Below, piece after piece: positions 24,461 to 36,760 of a stretch of DNA of 64,000 nt. Both the position numbers and the translations under genes were made by a program. Numbering within the stretch: position 1 is the first letter of the stretch; each line of letters starts with the position of its first letter. The notes under the pieces are model-generated. The model did no database searches, had not been told where the DNA came from, and saw nothing but the letters and a program-made list of their open reading frames with translations. Source of the DNA: Lingula anatina (Eukaryota > Brachiopoda > Lingulata > Lingulida > Lingulidae); the NCBI RefSeq assembly GCF_001039355.2, contig NW_019775487.1:63718-127717 (forward strand), in the 5' to 3' direction.

Positions 24461-25129
24461 CTAGAGAGTTATTTTCCTTTTTCCTTTTTTATTCTTTTTT
24501 CAAATTTCACATCCATGATTTGTTCCATAGCAAGGCTCAGATTCCATATCTATCAGGTAACAAGTGTATCTGAAGAGTTCAAAAGTTTACACCACATACT
24601 CACATGCAAACAGTAGGTTCTTGAATTAATTGTCACGATCTCAATTTGAAGATAAAAGATTTAGGGTAATATCATCATCTGTTGTCCACAGCTGTGACCA
24701 CAGGTATCACATGTTCACATGATCAATACCTTTCTGGTATCAGCAGAGTATTTTGTCTGGGTGGAGAGCATATTAATTACAGAAAATTGTGTTATTGAGG
24801 ACTGAAAGTAGAAAGTAAAAGCCACAATTAGGAAGTTCAAAGGAAGTTCATTGGCATCATTTTGATATCGTGAAGACCTTCCTTAGAGAGAATTCTACCC
24901 ACATGGAGACTTCTCAAGAAATGCTAACAATTGGTTTCTGTAACCCATCCGAGTTTTAAAACTTGTTTTGCGGACTCTGTGAAAAACATCAGTCTATTTT
25001 CATCCATTGTCACTCTAAGTCAACACAGGTCTTATATTATGCCCTCAGAGTTCAGGGAATCAGTGTTTATCTTAATATATAGTTAAGTTGGTGCATGTAA
25101 GGTCTTGACCTGGGCTTGTTGCAACTTCT

Positions 25130-25348
25130 TTATGGATCAGCTTCAGGGGAGAGCAGGTGTACACACCATCTTTGACCAGCTTCTGGAAGCCAGGCAGAAT
25201 TTTTCAAGCGTATTTTGACAGTTCCATTCCAAGTCTGAGTTATCAAATTGATAATCTTATGATATCTCCTGTCAATCACACATGCAGTTGACATGTGAGT
25301 CAGGTCATAGCTGTCACTACAGGCCACACTCAACTTACTTATAACAAT
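25130..25348 (-). CDS. Candidate coding exon, unknown protein
   Basis: Minus strand: an excellent acceptor (cttcctcctgtag) is followed in phase 0 by 72 open codons to a TAA. Segments read IVISKLSVACSDSYDLTHMS, then ACVIDRRYHKIINLITQTWN and later KNSAWLPEAGQRWCVHLLSP. Possible donors inside the 3' part (TGGTGT|GTACAC, phase 0) would join it in frame to the exon at 24310-24460. The DRR-x(4)-IINLI-x(2)-TWNG pattern faintly recalls the start of some glycosyltransferase domains, but this is not enough to name it. Confidence 0.5.
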   Translation of the reverse strand: MVISKLSVACSDSYDLTHMSTACVIDRRYHKIINLITQTWNGTVKIRLKNSAWLPEAGQRWCVHLLSPEADP

Positions 25349-25851
25349 CTACAGGAGGAAGACTATCTACAATTAATACATTGCAGTTATAACATATGCA
25401 AAAACAAAAAAAAAACAAAAACAAAAAAAAAAAAACAGGGTGAAGAAACTTTGATTCTTCACTATAATGGCAGAAGTGGCAAATGATTGTTGTGCAACAT
25501 TAACTTTCATTCACTCTACTATTATGTGTGTGCCCAACTTTCATCTTTTTTGTCTTAAATTTGCTAATGTAGTAAAAGACCGGTATTTATCTTTGAAGAT
25601 GTTTAAAAACACAACTTGTTGCTTTAACTTACAGTATGTTATAGCGAAGGTTGTGGCATAAGGTCCTGTTGATGGATTAATCATTAACTTTTACATATCA
25701 TCATAGGTTTTAGATGGGAGATGATTTTTTTGTTTTCAATTAACAAATTCTTTTTAAAAATTCATTTCATGGAATTGCCATTTTTAATAAATATTATATA
25801 TCTTTGTACCAATATACAACATGGATGCTAATAAAATATTTAAACACATTG

Positions 25852-26019
25852 CAGGGGCAGATTTAGGCTATCTTCAGGGTCTTCCAGAAGATGGTCAGAT
25901 TTTCAGGTTTACATTGACAGGTTTCTTTTTTTATCTGTCAGAAGACAGTCAAAAATGGAGGATGGATCATCAAAGATAATTTGGAAGACTGTCAGAAAAT
26001 ATCTCTGGATCCGCCCCTG
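25852..26019 (-). mobile_element. hAT-like MITE, CAGGGGCGGATCC ends, 5-bp TSD
   Basis: A 168-bp element bounded by CAGGGGCAGATTTAG and GGATCCGCCCCTG. It is flanked on both sides by CATTG, a perfect 5-bp target duplication. It is the reverse orientation of the element at 34182-34349, with which it shares length and interior (gtcttcc-agaagac words). The open frame across it is not a gene. CAGGG ends and short duplications suggest a hAT relative; the superfamily is inferred. Confidence 0.83.
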
Positions 26020-26024
26020 CATTG

Positions 26025-28072
26025 GTGGGTGAATGGTTTTTCTAGAATCCATAAATTCTGTTCTTCCCCTGAAGAAATGTTTTTTCAAAGCAAAGGTGCT
26101 GTCAATCCAAAATAAATCCCAAATTTCATGAAGTAAACAGCTAACTGTAGACAATATGGACTCCAGCATTTAGTCCATATTTGTTACACACAGTCAGAAC
26201 CTGGTAGGCAAGGAAGGAAGATCTATCTTATCCAGATCAGGCATCTAATTGGCAGGCTCACTTGTTGCAAAACCAATTTCCTTGTAATTTATCAGATTTA
26301 CAGTTTTGTTATCCTTCAACTGCAGTACATTGTACATAGTACAATACCAGTACATATTCATATATAGCAATCAGATGACTGCTTTGCCATTTTTCTCAGA
26401 TAAATAGACTGTAGTTGTGACATATGTTTGAAATAAATAAATATTCCAAGAATTGCCAATTTTTATTAGTATATGCATGCATTTACTGTTCACTGTTCTC
26501 AGAAATACCTTGTGAACATGGATTATTTAGGGCAACCTTTTTCACTTTACTTAATAAAACGGTTATTGCTGTTTGCGATTGCGAGTCATGCGTTTGTGAT
26601 CATGAAGGCCTAGTTAAGGACTTAAACAGTAATTTCATTGTGCAAATGTAAAAATAGGTGTCACATTGCTTTGCTGTATACATCACAAATGATTTGTCCA
26701 GCTTTCATTTAGATCTCTCACCCTTTATATAGAGGTTATTGCACTCAACTTAATAGAACTTAAATGGACAGGTGAAGCCACATGTCCTCATATCCTGCTT
26801 TTTGCAATGTAAATGTATTAAACATTTCAGAAATGGGTAAAACTAAAAATTTCATTTCCATGATTTCTTTGCCATTTGAGTTTATACTCTTTGATCCTAT
26901 TATTTATACAGTTGCAGGTTTCAAAAAGCAATAACGTTGGAAATAAAAATAATTTGAAAACCCAACACAGTTTATTGACATAAACATTGTATTATTAACT
27001 GTTTAACAGATAGCAATGCAGTGTAGGTTGAAATACATTAAATTATTTCAAATAATTGAATTTAGCTTTTCCCAGAAAGTGCATGAAGAGTTTGCCTGTA
27101 ATGTTTCCACTGAGAGGACATGAAATAGAATTAAGAGATAAATAAATCTGTAAATGAAGCCATTAAGCAAATTACTGAAGGCAATTTTGGGGAGAAAATT
27201 TGTTTTGAAAAACCAACATTATATGGAAATTAAGATAGAAGAGAACAGATAGGAAATGGCTGGAGATGTTAATGTGTTGTTTGTTTGATGTATGATGTAT
27301 ATGCAAAAAGTTCACACTCAAGTCCTACAAATGTATGTAGGTTGATGCTTTATATATAATAAATTGATTCCATAGATCCTGTTTACTTAACAAAGTAATA
27401 AATCCCAAAGGAGGTAATGGAAATGTTTTTAAATTGATGATTCTTTTGAAACAATGCTTTGATCAATTGAATTTTGAAAGCGTAAGCTAGAAATCAATAT
27501 TTCATAACAACTGATGAAGCAGAAATGTTTTTTATGCAGCAATTAAAGCTACAACAATATTCTGTTCATGATGCTTTAGCAGACGGAACTCATTAACAAT
27601 TTATAACTTCTGTTTGTGAATTGCAAATTAGAGATTTTGATCACCAAATTTGTGGTCCACTTATATAAATAATGACTGTGCTGTCTGTGCACATCACATT
27701 ATTGGCTGCAATCAATTTTTGAGGTTTTAGTTGGCTTTCGTCTGCATCCCTCAATGTTAACATACATAATGCTTTTCTTGAACGCAAATTATTTTCATTA
27801 AGGCAGAGGATATGAGGAACAATACATTAGAGCTTGCAAACTCCAAGCCAAAAAAGGAAAACTTTCTACCCTGATAATGAAAGAGGTAGACTTCTTGTAT
27901 CCATACCAAGGTATGGTCAAGCGCCTCAGAAATTAAGGGGGGGGGGGAATTTAGGGGGTAATTGATATTAATTGCCGCTCTCATTGGTGATTCGATTATT
28001 GACCACAATTGATTTCTTTGATGAAGTATTTTTACTATGTAATGTATAATTTTACTTGCACATATATAACTT
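26025..28072. other. Non-coding stretch
   Basis: AT-rich sequence with no supported exon, RNA gene or recognised repeat, apart from a poly-G run near 27940. Confidence 0.6.
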
Positions 28073-28120
28073 GTTGTATTGTATTGTATTGTATTGTATT
28101 GTATTGTATTGTATTGTATT
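28073..28120. repeat. (TGTAT)n pentanucleotide microsatellite
   Basis: About nine perfect units. It creates long QYNTI-type frames on the minus strand that are not genes. Confidence 0.95.
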
Positions 28121-30958
28121 GACAAGTCTTGGGCAAAGTGCAATGTAGAAGAAACACTCTTCACTGTTATAACTGCTTCTTTGAAATTTAAAATTGGACA
28201 ATGAAAACCTCATTGTAGCAAGCAAATATTTCATTGGGTGCATCAGTTATGTACCATGAGATTAAGACCTGATGCCTAGGCCCTTAACTTCTTCATTTGT
28301 GTTCATTTTTATATGCATATCTACATGTACCATACCCTGATAGGTTCCTTAATTATTGTGATCATTACTGTGATCTTCACCAGAAATTTTATTCAAGTTT
28401 ACATTGCCAATTACAAATACTATTATTAGCTTATATCTCTGTCTGTATGCAGGGACTTGACTAGTCTCAAATGAGAACTATTGTTAGGAAAGTGCTTATA
28501 TATTTCTGGCAAAGCAAGGGTATTTTTGGCTCAAGAGACCAAAATACATTTTGGAATCTGTCTATGGACCATGCTGATGCAAACTATGCAAAGAACCTGT
28601 ATACCAGTCTTGGCCTTGTCAGCATCAAATGACCTTTTATACAAGACTTTCTAATGATAGTAATTCATTTGTCAACTACAGTCAGAACAACCTATATATT
28701 TATTTTGGTTTACTTTGTGCTCTAGAAATTATTCATCCTACGTGAACAATTTGTATCAGCCAGTGGTCATTATGTTTTCAATTGATTGCACTCTCACTTC
28801 TACTAATTAATAAGCTGGAACATTAGGAAATTTGGAAACGAAGAAGCTAGCTGGCACACATTGGAACTGTAACTTTGGGTACATTTTAAAAAAATAAACA
28901 GTATTAAATAAATGTAGGTGGATTAGATATTTTAAATTTGATTTTAAGATTTCAAAGTGAGATCAGCTTGCCATCTCTTAGCTGGCCCAAGGGATGAGAT
29001 TGGAAATTGATGTAAACAAAATTATTATTAGAAACTTGAATAAATTACAAACCAAATTTAGAACCTGAACAGCCTTGTTTCTCAATGAATACGTAAGAAG
29101 TTTTGTTGGCTGACAATTCCTGCACATGCACACATGCACACACATACATGTACACCCTTGGACACAGAGAGAGAGAGAGAGAGAGGGGGGGGGGAGAGAA
29201 AGAGAGAGTGAGAGGGAGAGAGACGTATTTACTGAGTGTATCAATTTTGGAATTACAAAAAGCTTTTCACATAATTTCTTCATTACCACATGAAAAACAA
29301 CACATTGTTTATCTAAAGGTGCACCACTCGTCATTAATACACAACTTCAAAGTGATACCTGGTAAATTGACATTTAGTAGCAATATTCAGCTCTGCGGTT
29401 AAATCCACTACAACGGAAATGGAAATGGCTTCTAGTTTTTACAGTATGTGTAGGATGTTTTACAGGACTCCTTTTCTGACAAGAAGATAGTGGTGATCTT
29501 TCAAATCAATTGCCTAATTTATCTAAATAAAATACCAGATTTCAATTAAAGAAGTAGAGCTGCAGTGTGGGCTGTTGATCTTTGGATTAATTGTAGAATA
29601 AGAAATATGGAGATTAGTGTGGCAGACGGCCTCGTCCATGTATAATAAATCACGCATCTGTGGGTCTACTAAATCAACTCTTTTCTAAGCAGGCGTGAAA
29701 AGAAAAACGATACCTTAATGGTTTGTGAAAATGCTCCTAAAGGAAAACTGTCAGTTTTATGAATATGCTTTTATTTGTGTTTGCTATTGAAAATACCTTC
29801 AGATTTTTTCCATTATTTATGTACTAATTTGTATGTTAAATCCTTTTTAAAGAAGTAAATAATTATACTTATGTTGAGGAATTGTACTATAAGTGTAGTA
29901 TAGTTGTCAAGTTTGGATTATGATGGCTTACCAGTAGATATACATCTGAGTACATGTACAATAATTGATGATGATTGAATTAGGCAAAATACTAAGAGTG
30001 GTCACTTTATGTGTAGATTTTTTGTGCTGCCAGGAATACAATAGGAGACTTAAAAGACAATCTTTCACAAAATCTTCTTATATTAATTCAGCTTTTTTCA
30101 CTCCAGCTGCCTGAATTGTTGACACTGCAAAATAAATAATGCTTATAGTAGATCCAGTATTTGTAATATGAAACTGATTTCAGCATGGAAGTTGTAAAGT
30201 AAGTTCCTTTATTTGTTCCAAATGGGATCATTATCTTTGTTTTCTCAGTGTGTCATATTCATTAAAGTTTTATTGCTGAAATCACTTCAAACATTTATAA
30301 TATCATTTTACATTGTTGTCACTGTATCTGAAGTGTCAGTATTAATACATTCAGGGTGTAGAATAACTTCGGTTCATTTTCGCAGTCAGATAACACATGG
30401 TCCTCATGAGCTGTATAATCAAGATTTTTACAAAACAAAAGTGAGCAATATACATATACATATAACAATGCAGTGACTGTACAAGAGTGGCTGAGTGTCT
30501 GCTGTTCAGCCAAAAAAAGTCTGATATAGTTTTAAGGATGAGTGTACAAAATCATAATTGCATGTACATGTACATACTAGTAGATTTTAACTTTTAAGTT
30601 AAAAAACAACACAACGGGTGGGCTTTAAGACATTTATTACTTTACTAGCTATGACTATGTTACAGGGCAATTAAGCAGCAATTATAAATTACCACAAGCT
30701 GCATCAAATATAATGAATGCAATTAAATGAAAAAAAAATCATCTAGCTGCAGAGATGAATCAATGAAAAACAAGCAAGTTCATTTGTGTTATTATAACCA
30801 ATTAAAGCTCAAGCTCGCTGCTGCGAGCGCTGCCGAAAGTGGACTTGGTGACAACGGGGATTCCTGCTGTCAAATGCGGCAGCCTAACAGCCTGTCCGTG
30901 TGATTTTTAAAAATAGACCTATTCACTTTTCAATTGTCCATATTAGCTGTATAGTATA
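28121..30958. other. Non-coding stretch with (GA)n and a GC-richer patch
   Basis: (GA)n with a G run lies at about 29166-29222. At 30815-30900 a short CpG-richer patch (ctcgctgctgcgagcgctgc) stands out from the AT-rich surroundings; it abuts the reverse transcriptase fragment and may be part of that element. No exon supported. Confidence 0.55.
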
Positions 30959-31180
30959 TTAGCTGCCTGTATACCAAAAGATACAAAGATCATGCTGAAT
31001 TCTTTCACAAGCCTCAGTAAAATCAATGTAATATATAACAGATGCAGTCTGCCACTCTTTCCGAGCACTTAATGGAAAAATTTGATCGATGGTTGACCTT
31101 CCTTTTCTGAACTCGTATAAATATCTCATAAATTTTACAAACCTGATTTCTAAATTCCTTTTCAAAAGCTGCCTTTTAAA
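30959..31180 (-). mobile_element. Non-LTR retrotransposon reverse transcriptase fragment
   Basis: The minus-strand frame reads EFRKGRSTIDQIFPLSARKE, then WQTASVIYYIDFTEACERIQ. This matches the conserved block FRKGR-S-x-DQIF followed by the catalytic FxDFxxAFD motif of RTE-like and related LINE reverse transcriptases. The second Asp region is altered (DFTEACERI). About 70 codons remain, so it is a truncated dead copy unrelated to the LINE at 4.5 kb. Confidence 0.75.
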
Positions 31181-33161
31181 TCCAAGAAGTTTTGACTACA
31201 TGTACACGTACTTGCAGTGAAACCCTTTAAGTTGCTTATTTTCTGCCCACACTTTCAGCTAAAAACAGCATTGATAAGTACCATGTAGGTGATTGTGTAC
31301 TTTCTTATGTATAATTGAGACTAACAGCTATGGACATCCTGACTGTGCCTTTTTAGGCTTTGGTTATTTGATGTTCAAATGTACTGCAAAAGTTGGGGGG
31401 CATTAAAGGGGATAGATACGTTTGGTTTTTTCCCATTTGATAATCAGATAATGCAGGATTGAACATTCTCATGTTGTAAGATAATGTTGGTGCACTAAAA
31501 TACATCAGGTGAATTTGTCAATTAAGGCTGCTGTTACAGCAGCAATTTTAGAGCAAAAACTGTTATATTGATTTCAAATAGATTTTCCTCTACTGAACAG
31601 TTATCAACACCATTCTCATGGATATTTAATATCAGCAGTAAGTTCTACAATCTGGTGCCAGGAAATTTTCCTGAAAGGCTTACTTCTAATTTTATCAATA
31701 AAGAGGCAAAGTAATACCTTTGTTTTCTGGAACATTATGTTGAGGGGTTTGCATCTACTTATTAAAACCAAAATACTTTTAAAAACCAAATCCTGACAAC
31801 CAGTTGTAGTTCACACTCCAGTCATTAACCAGACCAATTTTCATGATAATATATTATTTAAGCCTAGATTACATTTGAAATGCGATGTCCGTACAGTGCA
31901 CATATACTGCCAGTAATACCCTTTTCATACAGCGTCTGAGTGGAGGTAGACAGTGGCCTTACAAAATCGCACAAAATCATACTGTTTTAAGGCTATGTAA
32001 AGCAGACATACTTGGTGTAGTCGTAGCTCCTTACGATTAAAAAAAATCATACAGACAATTTCATCACTCTGTGCCCATGTTAATGTAATGTAAGCTTTTG
32101 GTTCAGAGTTATTTTAAAAACAAAAACAGTCTCACACCAATTTAAAAAGGAGAAAAGTTGACCCTCAGTGCTGGGCCATCCCCATGTGCAGAAGCTTGTA
32201 GGGGGATGAATAAACTGACAAAATAGTGGAGTTTGTGCTCTAAACATGTTTATTTTATTGCACTAATATTAAGCTATATATTTTACATAAAAGAAACATA
32301 GGGAAAAACTTTTGCCAAATGTAGGTCTTGGGTATTGATCTTTCTTCCTACATGTAAGAAGGAGTATCGTGCACATCCATTACAGGAAAGCAATGTTGCT
32401 GTTTTGTTTCAAACTCTCATCGGACTTGAGTGGGGTTTGAGTGGGCATAATAAGGGCATTCCTTATTTTTGAAGCTTTTTTCAATAATTTTGGTCTTGAT
32501 ATGAATGTACTTTCAAAAGAGCATGTTTTTCCACCTGAATGTCTATCATGATAAACTTAAGGCTCTTTGAAGAAGGGTGAAAATGCCAAGTCTCGTAGAT
32601 ACGTGCAGAGAAACCAGCTTGGTCTTTTTAGGAACAATTAATTTTTTGTCATTATCACTATTTCACTGCAATTTTGGGCTTGTGGACACCTTCTCTTCAG
32701 TAGTTATCACACTACATCTTTATTTTATTTATATTGACAAGAACTTGGTTTACAGAGCTGCTAAATAACAAGTACATGGTTCTTGTCTCTGTACTCAGTA
32801 GTAATGCACATGCTTGTTATACTGTATGTTTTCCTTGCTTCTTGCTTGCTTCACACGTCATTCTGTACATATATTTTTTAAAAGCTTAAAAGCTTAATGA
32901 TATTTTTAAAGTACAAAGTTTTTTATTCTGAAACCTTACATTTGAATTGTCTGTTTAGTCCTTATGAATAACTGATAGGCTACCCTATCCCCTATAGTCA
33001 TGGGTACCACTGAACTGCACCACTCTAGATACCGCCTATCTTTCTCACCAGATGTTTACCCACCTGCCTCAGTAATTCAAGAGTATAAGTATTAGACGTC
33101 CCTCAGAATGAGTGAGTTTGCCCTAGCTAGGTCAACCTAATTCTTTGTTAATGATCCCTAA
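31181..33161. other. Non-coding stretch
   Basis: No supported gene. From about 33100 the words ctaggtcaacctaattc recall the right end of the neighbouring MITE (33162-33427), so a decayed copy may lie directly to its left. Confidence 0.5.
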
Positions 33162-33427
33162 GGACCCCATTCCCAAGGACACCATAGGTCTGTGTGGTTT
33201 GACCCAACTCTGCAGGAACTCTTGCTGAGTGCAATCAGCTTAACTGAATGCCATGCCTCCTCTTGTTCCCAATGTACTAGTACTTGTATACTTCTACTAT
33301 TTTCTACATAATGCCAGGAGGAGGCATATCAATCTGTTAAACTGATTGCATTCAAAAAAATCCCCAAAGAATTATAGGTCTCACTAGCTACAAATGTAGG
33401 TCAACCTAATTCGTTCTGAATGGCCCT
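33162..33427. mobile_element. Fold-back MITE, TWA family, type C
   Basis: Left end GGACCCCATTCCCAAGGAC after TAA, right end TTCTGAATGGCCC. Inverted arms read ctgagtgcaatcagcttaac and ctgttaaactgattgcattc. An inner palindrome reads tgccatgcctcct / aggaggcatatca. It is a distinct subfamily that matches the copy at 43566. The right target duplication has a mismatch (TTA). Confidence 0.68.
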
Positions 33428-33713
33428 TTAGTCAAAGCATCATTGGGCCCAGATTTATTGGGAATGGCACTGTAAAATAGTCATTTGGGTATCTATGGCC
33501 ATTTGAATGTACTTCTTTCAAAATATATAGAATCCATTAGCCATCTGAACATAAATGATAAGGGCCAATTGTTCTCTCAACAGGGTCTTGATCTGTGCTA
33601 GCCTCATGAAAGTGAGGTTAATAGTGTCAAATCCTTCAGGAAAAATTACAGATGCGGTCCATAATTGGCTTTACAGCTCTAATAATGGATGACTTTCTGA
33701 GTCAGTAGCCTAA

Positions 33714-33888
33714 GGCCCCATTCAGAATAGGGGACTAACTAGTCAGAGGATCAAAGATGGCCGACCCACTTGAATACTTTCCCATCGGATATCTATTCAG
33801 TGTCTATCAGCGGATTAGACGGGAAGCTTTGTAGTGGGTTGCCATATTTTACCCTCAGACTAGTTAGTCCCCCAGTCTGAATGGAGCC
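33714..33888. mobile_element. Fold-back MITE, CATTCAGA type
   Basis: A 175-bp element with long inverted ends: GGCCCCATTCAGAATAGGGG then ACTAACTAGTCAGAGG on the left, and CCTCAGACTAGTTAGTCCCC then CAGTCTGAATGGAGCC on the right. Flanked by TAA (33711-33713 and 33889-33891). Confidence 0.85.
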
Positions 33889-33891
33889 TAA

Positions 33892-34106
33892 GGCTGTATT
33901 CCCAGAGCTTTTAGATCGATCTATCCCCGCGGGGAGTCTCACTAGATTACTGTCAGATAATCCGGCTTAAATGTCCGTCCCGCCTACTACAAGCTGTAAA
34001 CGGGTAATTAACTTTCGTGTCCGCCCGGCTGACAGCTATTTAGCATGAACCCCCAGGGAGTTAGGTCGATCTAAAGTAGATCGATCTAATCTCTGGAAAT
34101 GGGGTC
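33892..34106. mobile_element. Fold-back MITE, TWA family, type A
   Basis: A 215-bp element with ends GGCTGTATTCCCAGAG and CTCTGGAAATGGGGTC and inverted TAGATCGATC blocks. Its left TAA is the same TAA that closes the element at 33714-33888; the right TAA is 34107-34109. The core ccgcctactacaagctgtaa is shared with the 23.9 and 38.6 kb copies. Minus-strand open frames here are not genes. Confidence 0.85.
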
Positions 34107-34181
34107 TAAGATACCATGGGGGTACTAGAATATATAAGGAATCAAAGGGGAAAGTGTGATGTGGTGGGTTGGGAATGTCTC

Positions 34182-34349
34182 CAGGGGCGGATCCAGAGAT
34201 ATATTCTGACAGTCTTCCAAATGATATTTGTTGATCCATCTTCCATTTTTGACCGTCTTCCGACAGAAAACATTAGATGGCTGACAACGTAAACTTGAAA
34301 ATCTGACCGTCTTCAAGAAGACCCAGAAGACGGCCTAAATCCGCCCCTG
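34182..34349 (+). mobile_element. hAT-like MITE, CAGGGGCGGATCC ends, 5-bp TSD
   Basis: A 168-bp element bounded by CAGGGGCGGATCCAGAG and AAATCCGCCCCTG. It is flanked by a perfect GTCTC duplication (34177-34181 and 34350-34354). It is the same length as its inverted relative at 25852-26019. Confidence 0.85.
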
Positions 34350-34354
34350 GTCTC

Positions 34355-36470
34355 TTTCCCTAGTATCACATAAGTAAGCCAAGATAAGGATTGGCGTTAC
34401 AGTTTTGGCCTCTCTACACCACTTGCTGGACAACAGAGCAGTTGGATCTGCTATCAGTTATAAACCTATGAGATGGATGGTATCATGTTTTACATGGATA
34501 CCCTAGAGAAAGAAAAGTTTGTTCCTGTAGTGAACAGGATACATTCTGTCAGTTTTTATCTGCACAAATAATACTTCCAAGACAAACCTGATATCACCTC
34601 GAGTTAAATTTTATTTTCTGTGTCTCTAACTTTCAAGCTCTCTTTTAGGTTTTTAACAGCAAATGAAAAAGAAAATGCTTATTTTTGTTATCATTTTAGG
34701 TCATAACTCCTGATTGAATTACAAATTATAGATATGTTAAAGAAATATGCACAAAATAAAAATGACTTTTTGGTTTAAAGTTATATGAAGATTAATGTAA
34801 GCACTATTTTAAAAGGAATATTCATCGTACTTGACAAATAATGTTAGGAACATTTAAAACAATCAAGTTTAGGACAGGACTTGTAGTCCACCTGGACCCT
34901 TGGACCCAACTAGAAAATACAACTAGTAAATAGGATACAAAAAACTAATAGTATACAGAGGAGAGCAGAAAATAATCAGCAATGCTCTGATAAAATTCCC
35001 TCAGCTTCAGACACTTTCAGATTATTTTCAAATTAGCAGAAAGCCACCAGCCCTATGTAACAGACAATGCAATTTGCAACACAATATATATGTAACTCCC
35101 ACTACAGTTGCTTTGGGCAGTAGAAGTACTTATAACCTTTCAAAAATGAGCATGTTGGTGTCTTTTTAACAGTTGGTAAATGCAGTTTGAAATGTCACTT
35201 TGTTGAAAAAAGAAAGTACTGCTCTACTCTTCCACTTGAAAAATAAACTTATATGAAGAACATTAATTTAATAAATGCCACATTGAAATACTGAGTAATC
35301 ACTGTAAGATCAGTGACATGCTGAATGTTGTTTTGATCCCTTCATATTACTTTCTCATTTTTTCTTAATTACGATCCAGCACCTTACCAGCATCTCCCAA
35401 GGGAGGGGTAACTTCAAATCAAGTGAACTTCACTCGTCTCCATCCCCATTAGGAAAGTAACTAAGAAAATAGAAAAATTACTCCAGAATGTCTTTATACA
35501 TGTACATGTACATGTACCCCAGTACATTGTGCCTAAATCATGACTTTTTCAATAGTTTTGGATTTGGTGTACTTTGGGGAATGAGGGTTGCAGGTGTGGA
35601 AATTTCCAAGAAACCAATTTTTTTTTCTGTTTAAATCAAAAATAATCCATGGTAATTAGATGGAATTTCACCCTTTCCTGGTTAATGGAATTGGCTATGT
35701 CATTTACAATTTTTTAATTCTAAACACATTTTTTTTCAAATGTTTGAAATATAGTCATTTTCTTCAGTGGCACTCCAACCACCACAATTTCATGATAAAA
35801 TGGCTTCTTTTTTATGACTAAGAAAGAGGGTATAAAAAAATTGGTCAGTATATAAATGAATGGAAAACAATGCACTTACATACCTTTTAGTTCAAAAATG
35901 TTACTCCATCTTAATAAACAATGTGGTCATAACCTGGGGAGAGACTGCAACAGTCTAGAAGACTATCGTTTGTTCAAGAAATAAAAACACTTAATTTCCG
36001 GCATTGCGTTTTGGGACTATCATATTGGACTAAATGGAATATGAAAATTATGAAAACTATTTAAACAAGCTCTCATGGTACACAGTTTATGTCCTGTAGT
36101 TTTGTCATGTGAAATGTCATTGAATTTGAAATAATTTATTTGATGCCTGTTTATTATCTTTTCGACATATTTTGATTGATTACTATAACCTTGAAAACAA
36201 CATATTAATACAGTGATGCTAATCACATCTGATTCAATTGCCAAATCATCCAAGCACAACAACTCCAATAATTTACAATATTATAAATTAGCAAAACCTG
36301 ACATGATAAATATGACCACCATATAAAAACAATATAGATAACCATGAATTATTGCAAATAGCAGGTTGTAATATTTAATAACGTTCGATTTGTAAACTTA
36401 TTGGCTAATACATATCTGTTTTTTCTGTGTGTCATTTTCTGTCTCTGAGATTTCAGTTTCTCTTATCTTT
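34355..36470. other. Non-coding stretch
   Basis: AT-rich sequence with no supported exon or recognised repeat. An 82-codon minus-strand frame at 36020-36268 has no firm splice borders and is not called. Confidence 0.55.
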
Positions 36471-36484
36471 GTTGCCATGGCAAC
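36471..36484. promoter_or_regulatory. Perfect RFX X-box palindrome
   Basis: GTTGCCATGGCAAC is an exact 14-bp palindrome matching the RFX consensus GTNRCC-N(0-3)-RGYAAC, the element that drives many ciliary genes in animals. It lies 30 bases before a near-perfect splice donor (CACCAG|GTAAGTG, at 36514). About 155 bases downstream is a CpG-rich coding-like segment. Chance occurrence of this 14-mer in 64 kb is small. Function is inferred from the motif alone. Confidence 0.5.
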
Positions 36485-36639
36485 AGGTCTCACATTCAAA
36501 CATTATTCACCAGGTAAGTGACAAACACAAAATAAAAGCTTGGGAACTTAACTACCTGAAAAACATATTGAATATAAATTCTAAGGGATCCTGGATTTGA
36601 TCTTCAGTCTTCATACTTCAGTGTAAGCATATCTTTCAG

Positions 36640-36760
36640 AACTTGGCAAGTACCACCAGCGTGGGCGCTGGCAGTACACATGGTTTTAGTCCCGACCCAT
36701 ATGTTCCGCCGGCTCCTGCGGCTCCGCCGGCTCCGCCACCATGTCATCGTTACCGCTTCT
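36640..36760 (+). CDS. Candidate proline-rich exon cut by an assembly gap
   Basis: After an acceptor-like gcatatctttcag the plus strand is open in phase 0 for 40 codons up to the N at 36761. It reads NLASTTSVGAGSTHGFSPDP then YVPPAPAAPPAPPPCHRYRF. Base composition is strikingly CpG- and GC-rich for this window. An alternative is an initiating ATG at 36741 in an ideal context (GCCACCATGT) with frame MSSLPL. The 3' side is lost at the single-N join, and AT-rich sequence follows. Family not recognised. It could be the start of a gene driven from the X-box at 36471. Confidence 0.35.

Noticed and set aside
25909-26169. 86-codon minus-strand frame
   Set aside because: It reads through the 168-bp hAT-like MITE and its flank.
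27757-28243. 135-codon and 63-codon minus-strand frames
   Set aside because: Largely the (TGTAT)n microsatellite read as QYNTI repeats, plus a G run.
29103-29402. Plus- and minus-strand frames of about 100 codons
   Set aside because: Built on the (GA)n tract; no splice or start context.
34036-34316. Minus-strand frames of 63-67 codons
   Set aside because: They read across the type A MITE and the hAT-like MITE.
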